DNA of 6,609 nt from Candidatus Ratteibacteria bacterium (lineage in GTDB: Bacteria; Ratteibacteria; UBA8468; B48-G9; JAFGKM01), in the NCBI GenBank assembly GCA_028697565.1, contig JAQVEU010000043.1, forward strand, positions 1 to 6,609. The letters run 5' to 3'. Numbering within the stretch: the first letter of the stretch is position 1; each line of letters opens with the position of its first letter. This document shows, piece by piece, positions 1 to 6,607 of this stretch. The notes under the pieces are model-generated. The model ran no database searches, had not been told where the DNA came from, and saw only the letters and a list, made by a program, of their open reading frames with translations. The position numbers and the translations under genes are program-made.

Positions 1-2
1 AT

Positions 3-16
3 TTTTTTCTCCCTTT
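3..16 (-). promoter_or_regulatory. Possible ribosome site of a divergent gene just outside the window
   Basis: Read on the minus strand, bases 16 to 1 give AAAGGGAG, then a run of A, then AT at the very edge. If the next base outside is C on the plus strand, this makes an ATG six bases after GGGAG, a standard Shine-Dalgarno arrangement. The ATG itself cannot be seen, so this is speculative. Confidence 0.3.
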
Positions 17-110
17 GTTAGAATGGGTTCTGCCAACATTGGCTATATCTTTTATATGTTTTTTCTTACTTCTTTAACCTCTTCCCTTTTCGTCTATTTT
101 ACACTACCCT

Positions 111-142
111 AAAATGAGATTCAAAAAGTAGTTCCTCATTTT
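111..142. repeat. Short inverted repeat (8-bp arms)
   Basis: AAAATGAG at 111-118 is the exact reverse complement of CTCATTTT at 135-142, separated by 16 bases, with one more T after. The stem is AT-rich and the loop long, so a working terminator is doubtful. It could be an operator-like site or chance. Confidence 0.3.
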
Positions 143-153
143 TGCGCATATGC

Positions 154-183
154 TGGACTTTGTCTTCTTTATTATGCTATCAT
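154..183 (+). promoter_or_regulatory. Candidate sigma-70-type promoter for M55-hypF
   Basis: TGGACT at 154-159 matches four of six bases of the -35 consensus. An 18-base spacer is followed by TATCAT at 178-183, preceded by TG one base earlier (175-176), which makes an extended -10 element. Transcription would start near 190 and leave a leader of about 50 bases. The position fits the first gene of the plus-strand pair, but AT-rich DNA gives such matches by chance. Confidence 0.4.
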
Positions 184-230
184 AGGGCAAGGAAATTTCA
201 AAGGGCCCACATTACAAGAACAAAAAACAA

Positions 231-239
231 GAGGGAGGG
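231..239 (+). promoter_or_regulatory. Strong ribosome binding site of the M55 gene
   Basis: GAGGGAGGG lies directly before the ATG at 243, with GGAGG at 234-238 spaced four bases from the start. It is the clearest Shine-Dalgarno site on the plus strand here and fixes the start of the M55 gene. Confidence 0.8.
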
Positions 240-242
240 AAA

Positions 243-1034
243 ATGAAGATATATATAATGACTGACTTGGAAGGGGTTGCAGGTGTTGTTGATTTTGAAA
301 GCCAGACATATAATACTGGTAAGTACTATGAAAAGGCAAAGGAACTTCTAACAGCAGAGGTCAACTCCGCAGTAGAAGGAGCAATGCGTGCAGGGGCAAC
401 AGAGATTCTTGTGTGTGATGGACATGGGCCTGGCGGGATTGTCCCTGAACTTATACACCCTTCAGCAAAACTTCTACATGGAAGACCTATCGGGAGGTTC
501 TGGGAGATAGATAGTAGTAAGTGGGATGCCTGTTTTCTCCTTGCACACCACGCAATGAATGGTACACCTGATGGCAACCTGAACCATACCTATTCAAGTA
601 AAACCATAGTAAAGATGTTGTTGAATGGCACACCCATAGGTGAGATAGGGATGAACATATACCTTGCCGGTTGGTTCGGGATACCTGCTGTTCTCATCAC
701 AGGTGATGAGGCAGCATGCAGGGAGGCAAAAGAGTATGTGCCGAATATGGAGGTGGTCTCAGTAAAAAAGGGGGTTAACAGAACCTGTGCAATAACAATC
801 TCTCCTGTGAAGGCAAGGGAAAGGATAAAAGATGGGGCATACAGGGCAGTCCAGAGAATACAGGAGATAGTCCCTGTGAAGTTAGAAGGACCTTGTGAAC
901 TTATTATTGAATATCTTTCTTCTGCTGATGCCTTTGTCCATAGTCAGAAATCCTATGCAGAGCTCATAGATGGACGGACTATAAAGATACAGGGAAAGAA
1001 CCTCATTGAGATGTGGGAAAGATGGCACGGATAA
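243..1034 (+). CDS. dppA: M55 family D-aminopeptidase (DppA-like)
   Basis: A 263-residue protein of the M55 zinc metallopeptidase family, whose type member is the Bacillus subtilis D-aminopeptidase DppA. DppA removes N-terminal D-amino acids from short peptides and forms a decameric ring in the cytoplasm. The family's key residues are all visible: Asp8 and Glu10 in TDLEGVAG, His61 in CDGHG, His103 in LAHHA, and Glu134 in PIGEIGMN as metal ligands, with His115 (NLNHTYSS) at the position of the catalytic histidine. No signal peptide or membrane segment is seen, and the length is normal for the family. The ATG at 243 is well supported by a GGAGG site four to five bases upstream. The 3' end overlaps hypF, so the two are probably one transcript. 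Family assignment is firm. The actual substrate (D-peptides, murein fragments or ordinary dipeptides) cannot be told from sequence, and the symbol denotes family resemblance only. Confidence 0.92.
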   Translation: MKIYIMTDLEGVAGVVDFESQTYNTGKYYEKAKELLTAEVNSAVEGAMRAGATEILVCDGHGPGGIVPELIHPSAKLLHGRPIGRFWEIDSSKWDACFLLAHHAMNGTPDGNLNHTYSSKTIVKMLLNGTPIGEIGMNIYLAGWFGIPAVLITGDEAACREAKEYVPNMEVVSVKKGVNRTCAITISPVKARERIKDGAYRAVQRIQEIVPVKLEGPCELIIEYLSSADAFVHSQKSYAELIDGRTIKIQGKNLIEMWERWHG

Positions 1035-3325
1035 GAAAAAGGACACGGGTATCTATTGAGGGGAGGGTACAGGGGGTTGGGTTCAGGCCCACGGTATTCA
1101 GATATGCAGTTGAAAATAACCTAACTGGATTTGTCTGTAATACCACTAATGGGGTGTATGTTGAGGTTGAAGGAAGACCATCGGACATAAAGGAATTTGT
1201 TGAAAAACTTAAAAAATTTCCCCCTTCCCGTTCCCGCATAAAAAATATATTTGTTATATATATAGCACCTCTCAACAAAGAACAGGCATTTAGAATTATT
1301 GAAAGTAAAAGTGCTTCAGGAAATATAAGGACTGAACTTTCCCCTGATATTGCCACCTGTGATGACTGTTTGAAAGAACTTTTCAATCCAAAGAACAGGC
1401 GGTATCTCTTTCCCTTTATCAACTGCACAAACTGTGGACCACGGTTTACTATTACAGAAAAACTTCCATATGACAGAAAGCATACCACGATGAAGATATT
1501 CAGGATGTGTTCTGAATGTCTGAATGAATATAACAACCCAACTGATAGAAGATTCCATGCACAACCGGACTGCTGTTTTACCTGTGGTCCTGATGTTTTC
1601 CTGTTTAAAGACAGGGTATTGAGTAGGAAGGTGAAGGCAATAGAAGATACAGCAAAACTTATAAGAGATGGACATATTGTGGCAGTAAAGGGTACAGGTG
1701 GGTATCACCTCGTATGTGATGCAAACAATAGAAAGACAGTAAAAAGGTTAAGGGAGACAAAAGAAAGGGGGGATAAGCCATTTGCCCTTATGGCAAAGGA
1801 CATAGAAACAATCAAACGATACTGTGTGATAGGCAAAGAGGAAGAAGGACTACTAACCTCCTGGCGGACACCCATTGTTCTTCTGAAAAAGAAACAGGGG
1901 TCTGTACTACCTGAAGAAGTAGCACCTTCTAACAGATATCTTGGGTTCTTTCTTCCCTATACACCGCTACACCACCTGCTTTTTTACTTTAAGTGCCCTG
2001 ATGTGATTATTGCCACAAGTGCCAATAGAGCAGAAAGTCCTATTATCTTTAAAGACACCTCACAGGATATAAAGAAACTTGCCGGTATATCTGACTATAT
2101 TCTTACCAACAACCGTCCTATAAAAACCGGCTGTGATGACTCTGTGGTATCTACTGCACCAGACAAGAAAATATACATAATGAGAAAGGCACGTGGCTAT
2201 ACACCTGAGCTCATAAATACTCCTGTACCTTTCAAACAAGAGGTGTTTGCTGCTGGGACAGAAGAGAAAAACACCATTGCATTTGGAAGGAAAGAAGGTA
2301 TTGTAATGAGCCAGCACACAGGCACACAGGAAGATGCAGAGGCATTTAACTTTTATAGGGAGGTATTTAACCGCTTTACAAAACTTTTCGGCTTTTCGCC
2401 TCGTATAGTTGCATATGACCTTCACCCTGACTATTTGCCTACCAGATTTGCGATTGCGATGGCTGAAAAGAAAAAACTGAAAAGCATAGGTATCCAGCAC
2501 CACCACAGTCATATTGCCTCCTGTATGCTGGACAACAACCTGCCAGATGAGAAGGTCATAGGGGTTGCATTTGATGGGACTGGCTATGGAGAAAAAGGGG
2601 ATATCAGAGGGGCAGAGTTTCTCATCGCTGACTACAAGGGATATGAAAGGTATGCCTTTCTTGACTATATACCACTTCCTGGTGGAGAAAAGGCAATAAG
2701 GGAGGTATGGAGAATCGGTTTTTCCCTTCTTTTTAAGACATTTGGGGATGACCTATTGAAATCTAACATCCCCTTTTTGAAAAAATATAAGAAAGATGCA
2801 GAAATTATTATAGAGATGCTCAAAAAGGACATAAATTGTGTGCCTGCATCCAGTATGGGACGTCTCTTTGATGGTGTCTCTGCAATCCTTGATATAAGGG
2901 GCATAATCACATATGAGGCACAAGCAGCAATAGAACTTGAGATGGAGGCAACAAAAACAGATGAGAGGAACTATCCTTTTGATATTAAGAGAATAGATAA
3001 AATGTCTGTTATAGACCCAGCACCCATGGTCAGAGAGATTGTCTCAGATATAGGAAAAGGGGTATCAAGAGGAATTATCTCCTACAGATTCCACAGAACT
3101 ATATCAACCATAACTACAGAAATATGTAAAAGAATAAAGGAAGAAAAACATATATACAGGGTGGTGCTTTCAGGTGGGGTCTTCCAGAATACACTTCTTC
3201 TAAATATGGTATGGAATGACCTGAAACAGAACGGATTCTCTGTCTTCTGTCACCATAATATCCCGCCCAATGATGCAGGAATTTCCGCAGGTCAGGCAGT
3301 CATAGCGCTTTACTCTCAACATTAA
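1022..3325 (+). CDS. hypF: [NiFe]-hydrogenase maturation carbamoyltransferase HypF
   Basis: Full-length HypF (767 residues from this start). It uses carbamoyl phosphate and ATP to make carbamoyl-adenylate and passes the carbamoyl group to the C-terminal cysteine of HypE, the source of the cyanide ligands of [NiFe]-hydrogenase. Domains in order: acylphosphatase (about 7-95; GRVQGVGFRP at 14-23 with Arg22, and Asn40); two zinc fingers of pattern C-x2-C-x18-C-x2-C (Cys113/116/135/138 and 163/166/185/188); a YrdC-like domain (about 203-387; KGTGG 223-227, ATSAN 331-335, CDD 371-373); and a Kae1-like domain (about 405-765; HHHSH 493-497, DGTGYG 518-523, SGGVFQN 717-723, Asp751). I chose the ATG at 1022; a GTG at 1013 in the same frame adds only three residues, and neither has a strong ribosome site. 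The gene overlaps the M55 gene by 13 bases, suggesting translational coupling. No other hyp gene is in view. Confidence 0.96.
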   Translation: MARIRKRTRVSIEGRVQGVGFRPTVFRYAVENNLTGFVCNTTNGVYVEVEGRPSDIKEFVEKLKKFPPSRSRIKNIFVIYIAPLNKEQAFRIIESKSASGNIRTELSPDIATCDDCLKELFNPKNRRYLFPFINCTNCGPRFTITEKLPYDRKHTTMKIFRMCSECLNEYNNPTDRRFHAQPDCCFTCGPDVFLFKDRVLSRKVKAIEDTAKLIRDGHIVAVKGTGGYHLVCDANNRKTVKRLRETKERGDKPFALMAKDIETIKRYCVIGKEEEGLLTSWRTPIVLLKKKQGSVLPEEVAPSNRYLGFFLPYTPLHHLLFYFKCPDVIIATSANRAESPIIFKDTSQDIKKLAGISDYILTNNRPIKTGCDDSVVSTAPDKKIYIMRKARGYTPELINTPVPFKQEVFAAGTEEKNTIAFGRKEGIVMSQHTGTQEDAEAFNFYREVFNRFTKLFGFSPRIVAYDLHPDYLPTRFAIAMAEKKKLKSIGIQHHHSHIASCMLDNNLPDEKVIGVAFDGTGYGEKGDIRGAEFLIADYKGYERYAFLDYIPLPGGEKAIREVWRIGFSLLFKTFGDDLLKSNIPFLKKYKKDAEIIIEMLKKDINCVPASSMGRLFDGVSAILDIRGIITYEAQAAIELEMEATKTDERNYPFDIKRIDKMSVIDPAPMVREIVSDIGKGVSRGIISYRFHRTISTITTEICKRIKEEKHIYRVVLSGGVFQNTLLLNMVWNDLKQNGFSVFCHHNIPPNDAGISAGQAVIALYSQH

Positions 3326-3334
3326 AGAGAAGCG
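3306..3334. terminator. Hairpin across the convergent hypF / atpA stop codons
   Basis: CGCTT (3306-3310) pairs with AAGCG (3330-3334) and CTCT (3313-3316) pairs with AGAG (3326-3329). This gives nine base pairs with a two-base bulge and a nine-base loop that contains the TTAA shared by both stop codons. The hairpin forms on either strand's transcript, so it could act as a two-way terminator or mRNA 3'-end stabiliser. No T-run follows on either side, so it is not a classic intrinsic terminator. Confidence 0.4.
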
Positions 3335-5061
3335 AATGTATCCTTTATTGTCTGCTCTAATCTATCAAACTCTTCCTCGTTAGAAGGCGGAATATATCTC
3401 ATATTTACAATCCGTTCTTTTACAGGTAGATGACTGACCTTTTCTATAGGTACACCTCTTTCAACTGCCTGTGATGCATAACTATGGAAGAGCATAATTG
3501 CCTTTAACATCCTATACTGTTTTTGTAGTGTTGTATAGGCATCCCTGTCATCAAATGCACTCTGGTGTAAGAAGTCCTCTCTTATTGTCCTGGCTGTCTC
3601 AAGTATAAGGCGGTCCTGTGCAGAGAGTGTTTCCATACCTACGAGACGTACAATCTCTATAAGTTCTGCCTCCCTTTCAAGTATAGAAAGTGCCTCCTTC
3701 CTTATAGTAGGAAAGTTAGGTGCAACCTCCTTCTCAAAGTAGTTCCTGATGCTTTCTTCATATAAAGAATAACTTGTAAGCCAGTTTATTGCAGGGAAGT
3801 GTCTCTGGTAGGCAAGTTGGTCATCCAGTCCCCAGAATACCTTTACTACCTTCAGTGTCATCTGCACCACAGGGTCTGTAAGGTCTCCACCAGGAGGACT
3901 TACAGCACCTAAAGCAGAAAGGGCGCCTTCTCTATTGCCAAGACACAGGCATCTTCCTGCCCTCTCGTAAAAAGAGGCAACAGTCGTTCCTAAATATGCA
4001 GGGTAGCCCTCCTCTCCAGGCATCTCCTCAAGACGTCCTGAAATCTCCCTTAGTGCCTCTGCCCACCTGCTTGTGGAGTCAGCCATAAGGGCAACAGAAT
4101 AGCCCATATCCCTGAAGTACTCAGCAATTGTTATACCTGTGTATATGGATGCCTCCCGTGCAGCCACAGGCATATTGGATGTATTGGCTATAAGAACTGT
4201 CCGTTCCATAAGTGGTCTTCCAGTCCCAGGGTCTTTAAGTTCAGGAAACTCTATAAGGACATCTGCCATCTCGTTTCCTCGTTCTCCACAGCCGATATAC
4301 ACCACTACCTGAGCATCCGCCCACTTTGCTATTGCATGGAGAACAACCGTCTTGCCTGAGCCAAAAGGTCCAGGAATACAGGCAGTTCCCCCTTTTGCTA
4401 CAGGAAAAAAGGTATCTATAACACGTTGTCCTGTAACAAGTGGCTCAGCAGGTGGTCTTTTTTCCTTTATAGGCCTTTTTTCACGGACAGGCCACCTCTG
4501 CATAAGAAACAGTGGTACCTCTCCCTTGTCTTCTGTCCTTATCCTTCCTATCTCTTCCTCTACTGTAAAACTCCCTTCTTTTATATCCACGAGCTCTCCT
4601 GATAACCCTGGTGGTACCATTATCTTATGGGTTAATATACCTGTCTCCTGCACATCCCCAAGAAAATCTCCACCTTCAACCACCTTCCCCTTCTTTACCA
4701 CTGGTTTAAACTGCCACCTTTTTTCTCTGTCCAGAGCAGGTATCTGGATACCTTTCAGGATAAAATCACCAGTTGTCTCTAACCTTGACAGGGGCCTCTG
4801 GATGCCATCAAATATATTTGAAAGAAGTCCTGGTCCGAGTTCCACTATAAGCGGTAGACCTGTTCCAATAACAGTATCTCCGACCTTAATCCCCTCTGTC
4901 TCTTCATATACCTGTATGGATATAATATCCCCCTCTATCCGTATAATCTCGCCTATAAGTTGCTCTTCACCAACCCTTACCACATCATACATCCTGGCAC
5001 TTTTCATCCCTTCTGCCTGAACAAGCGGTCCACTTACCTTGACAATCCTTCCTTTTTCCAT
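3322..5061 (-). CDS. atpA (ntpA): V/A-type ATP synthase catalytic subunit A
   Basis: A 579-residue catalytic A subunit of the V/A-type rotary ATPase, the nucleotide-hydrolysing or ATP-forming part of the soluble A3B3 head. Visible in order: an N-terminal beta-barrel (1-75); the A-type-specific inserted region (about 110-190, with KIMVPPG at 146-152); the P-loop GPFGSGKT at 231-238 with Lys237; the catalytic glutamate in GCGERGNEM (Glu260); the Walker B strand ending in MADSTSR (Asp328); SPPGGD at 388-393; and a helical C-terminal domain. The P-loop GPFGSGKT, the inserted region and the length separate it from subunit B and from F-type alpha/beta. No key residue is missing. The ATG at 5061 has an AAGGAG site seven bases upstream, inside the end of the subunit F gene. 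The F-A order matches known operons, but B and D, which normally follow, are absent: the gene ends against convergent hypF. Confidence 0.97.
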   Translation of the reverse strand: MEKGRIVKVSGPLVQAEGMKSARMYDVVRVGEEQLIGEIIRIEGDIISIQVYEETEGIKVGDTVIGTGLPLIVELGPGLLSNIFDGIQRPLSRLETTGDFILKGIQIPALDREKRWQFKPVVKKGKVVEGGDFLGDVQETGILTHKIMVPPGLSGELVDIKEGSFTVEEEIGRIRTEDKGEVPLFLMQRWPVREKRPIKEKRPPAEPLVTGQRVIDTFFPVAKGGTACIPGPFGSGKTVVLHAIAKWADAQVVVYIGCGERGNEMADVLIEFPELKDPGTGRPLMERTVLIANTSNMPVAAREASIYTGITIAEYFRDMGYSVALMADSTSRWAEALREISGRLEEMPGEEGYPAYLGTTVASFYERAGRCLCLGNREGALSALGAVSPPGGDLTDPVVQMTLKVVKVFWGLDDQLAYQRHFPAINWLTSYSLYEESIRNYFEKEVAPNFPTIRKEALSILEREAELIEIVRLVGMETLSAQDRLILETARTIREDFLHQSAFDDRDAYTTLQKQYRMLKAIMLFHSYASQAVERGVPIEKVSHLPVKERIVNMRYIPPSNEEEFDRLEQTIKDTFASL

Positions 5062-5065
5062 TCCT

Positions 5066-5368
5066 TCACTCCTTCATTCCTGTTGCCTTTCTTATAAGTT
5101 CATTTACTATCTGATAGCCCTTGCCTTTTCTTGACTTTAAGGATGGGACAACAACAAGTTTTTTCTTCATCATATATCGGCTAAAAAGTTCGCGGTCAAA
5201 GACATCCTCTGTTATAAATATAACTCCGTAATTAGAACTGATAAGTTGTTCTATTATCTCATATGCCTCTCCCTGCCCGGAAACAGGAAAAACATCAGCA
5301 CCGAATACCTTAAAAATTTCAATACTTCCTTCCTCTCCTATAAAGGCAATCTTTGTCTCTTTTTTCAT
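5066..5368 (-). CDS. atpF (ntpG): V/A-type ATP synthase subunit F
   Basis: A 100-residue subunit F of the V/A-type ATPase, a small Rossmann-like protein that sits on the central rotor stalk with subunit D. Family features are the N-terminal strand and turn KIAFIGEEGS (6-15), the FGADVFPV segment (22-29), the strand YGVIFITEDV (47-56), and a C-terminal VVVPSLKSRKGKG stretch leading into an amphipathic helix (72-96). I chose the ATG at 5368, because known members begin a few residues before the first strand and a GGA lies five bases upstream. A longer reading from GTG at 5437 adds 23 residues with no homology that I recognise, has no ribosome site, and starts inside a spacer repeat. The gene ends four bases before subunit A. 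Subunits C, E, K and I, which normally precede F, are absent; a spacer and an unrelated esterase gene lie upstream instead. Confidence 0.87.
   Translation of the reverse strand: MKKETKIAFIGEEGSIEIFKVFGADVFPVSGQGEAYEIIEQLISSNYGVIFITEDVFDRELFSRYMMKKKLVVVPSLKSRKGKGYQIVNELIRKATGMKE
5069..5074 (-). promoter_or_regulatory. Ribosome binding site of atpA inside the end of atpF
   Basis: On the minus strand AAGGAG lies seven bases before the ATG at 5061, within the last codons of the subunit F gene just before its TGA. This fits coupled translation of F and A and settles the start of A. Confidence 0.75.
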
Positions 5369-5427
5369 TATATCTTCCAGACAGTATCCTTCCCTTTTTA
5401 TCAGGGTGAGAACCTTTCCTTTACTCT

Positions 5428-5437
5428 CCACCCCCAC
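5428..5437 (+). repeat. Isolated copy of the spacer repeat arm
   Basis: CCACCCCCAC here is the exact reverse complement of 5561-5570 and is close to 5488-5497 (one mismatch). It lies outside the main palindrome and contains the GTG at 5437 from which subunit F could be read, which argues that the GTG belongs to repeat DNA and not to a gene start. Confidence 0.45.
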
Positions 5438-5473
5438 ATATAAATAAACTCTAAATCCAAAACACTAAACCTA

Positions 5474-5575
5474 AAAATCCCCTCTAACCACGCCCACCTA
5501 TATCCTCCCCCCTCATATGGGGAGGAATTGAGTTCTTATCCCTTCCTTTTGTAAAGGAAGGTGGGGGTGGATTTT
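5474..5575. repeat. Nested palindromic intergenic repeat
   Basis: A compound inverted repeat between the esterase gene and atpF. The outer arms are CCACGCCCACC (5488-5498) and GGTGGGGGTGG (5560-5570), 10 of 11 paired. AAATCC and GGATTT flank them further out (near 5475-5480 and 5569-5574). Inside are two perfect hairpins: CCTCCCC/GGGGAGG (5504-5510 with 5519-5525, 8-base loop) and CCTTCCTTT/AAAGGAAGG (5541-5549 with 5553-5561, loop TGT). The general look resembles the short non-coding palindromes scattered through many bacterial genomes; that likeness is from memory. It could also stop or stabilise transcripts ending after the esterase gene. No coding potential is seen. Confidence 0.65.
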
Positions 5576-5608
5576 ATCTTTGCTTTCATTCTTGTTACTT
5601 GCTACTCT

Positions 5609-6607
5609 CTACTGTTTTATATATTTCTTTATCACTCCTGACAGGTTCTTTGCAATCTCCTCCATACCTGAAGGTGAAGGATGGACAAGGTCAGTACATA
5701 GCCCTGCCCAGTTTTTTAAGAGTTTCCTTCCATCAATATGTATCACCTTCTCTGACTTCAACCTTATGGCAACATCCCTGACCACATCCCTGAATGCCTT
5801 CTGTTTTTCCCTCTCGCCTTTAAGTCCTAAATAGAAGGTAAACATATCAATACAGAAGATATGTGTATCAGGATGTGCCTGTGCAATCCTTGGAACAAAA
5901 TACTCTACCCTTTTTCTGAATTCTGTAATATCAAAACCACCTATCATATTTATCCCCATCTCAAGTGATGCAAGGTCCCAGTCATCTCTTCCTGCAATAT
6001 AGTCAGCCATCTCCTTTTCACAGTGGGCACTACCACCAAACCCTAAGTTAAGCAGGTCAACTCCTAAAAGTTGGGCTGTCCTCATTGCATATGTCCCTGT
6101 AGGTCTTGTAGCACTACTGCCATGGGTTATAGAAGAGCCATAGGCGAGGTATCTTTTTGTCGGCAACTGCTCCTTTTCTGGCAGTTCAAACTCCCCTTCA
6201 ATCTCTTTAATTACACAGGTTGCTCTGTAAGGCAGTATCACCCGTGTAAGTCCTGCATCAAACGGCATCCTTTCCTTCTGTGATAACTCCCGCAGTTTTT
6301 CTATCTTGGCCGGTAGCGATACAATAATCTCTGTCTCCCTATTGCCTGTAACATAGGTACCCACCAAAAAATTACCCTGATATATCTCACCTACAAAGGC
6401 ACCTTCTTCCTTTGACATAAGGACAATCCGTGCCTCTTTACTTTTCAGGTTAAACCTTATCTCTACACCCGCACCCTGAAGTGCCATTGACTGGACACCT
6501 GGGTTGACAGACATCCTTAAACTATCAGGTATCCTTATAGGGACAGCACCACCTTCTTCTTCCAGCATTTCTACCACATTATGCAGATACACACCCTTAT
6601 AGACCAT
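5609..6607 (-). CDS. SGNH/GDSL-type esterase with N-terminal beta domain
   Basis: A 332-residue SGNH-fold hydrolase. Residues 1 to about 145 look like a beta-rich N-terminal domain (alternating strands such as GVEIRFNL and EARIVLMS), as found in two-domain carbohydrate esterases and acylhydrolases. The catalytic part follows: block I is YGSSITHG (156-163), with GSS in place of the classic GDS and Ser159 as the presumed nucleophile; block II is LGFGGS (188-193); block III is the GIN of LEMGINM (Asn220); block V is DLVH (Asp306 and His309). The catalytic set therefore looks complete. No signal peptide is visible, so it is probably cytoplasmic and acts on imported or intracellular esters. The substrate is unknown; deacetylation of sugars is plausible by fold only. 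The N-terminus aligns in style with full-length relatives, so ATG 6607 is likely the true start, although its ribosome site lies outside the window. Confidence 0.85.
   Translation of the reverse strand: MVYKGVYLHNVVEMLEEEGGAVPIRIPDSLRMSVNPGVQSMALQGAGVEIRFNLKSKEARIVLMSKEEGAFVGEIYQGNFLVGTYVTGNRETEIIVSLPAKIEKLRELSQKERMPFDAGLTRVILPYRATCVIKEIEGEFELPEKEQLPTKRYLAYGSSITHGSSATRPTGTYAMRTAQLLGVDLLNLGFGGSAHCEKEMADYIAGRDDWDLASLEMGINMIGGFDITEFRKRVEYFVPRIAQAHPDTHIFCIDMFTFYLGLKGEREKQKAFRDVVRDVAIRLKSEKVIHIDGRKLLKNWAGLCTDLVHPSPSGMEEIAKNLSGVIKKYIKQ

Larger units (their letters stand above)
1..242. other. Intergenic region left of the M55 gene
   Basis: An AT-rich stretch with no open frame that resembles a protein. 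It holds an inverted repeat (111-142), an eight-base palindrome GCATATGC (146-153), a candidate promoter (154-183), a GGGCCC palindrome (203-208) and the ribosome site of the M55 gene. Its left edge may contain the ribosome site of a gene going the other way, so the region may be a divergent promoter region. Confidence 0.6.

Noticed and set aside
1..39. Minus-strand open frame from ATG at 39 to the window edge (13 codons)
   Set aside because: An in-frame stop lies just upstream, it has no ribosome site and is too short to recognise; a start just beyond the edge with a good ribosome site is more likely.
85..118. Minus-strand sequence resembling the outer end of an IS256-type element (GGGTAGTGTAAAA) before a possible divergent gene
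   Set aside because: The likeness is from memory only; the opposite end and any transposase lie outside the window, and no target-site duplication can be seen.
1003..1536. 177-codon minus-strand open frame opposite hypF
   Set aside because: It lies wholly over the conserved acylphosphatase and zinc-finger coding region of hypF and resembles no protein family I know.
4352..5020. 222-codon plus-strand open frame opposite atpA
   Set aside because: It is the antisense shadow of a conserved ATPase subunit gene, rich in Pro, Ser and Thr, with no ribosome site or recognisable motif.
5438..5470. Promoter for atpF-atpA in the AT-rich DNA before the gene
   Set aside because: TATTTA and TTTAGT can be placed with 17-base spacing but each matches only about half of the consensus, no better than chance in such DNA.
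5488..5570. CRISPR array or riboswitch in the spacer
   Set aside because: The repeats are inverted and not regularly spaced direct repeats, and I recognise no known riboswitch core.
5580..5834. Plus-strand small open frames at the end of the esterase gene, one starting with a hydrophobic stretch
   Set aside because: They overlap the conserved C-terminal coding part of the esterase (including its DxxH block); the hydrophobic look comes from the reverse complement of lysine-rich helices.
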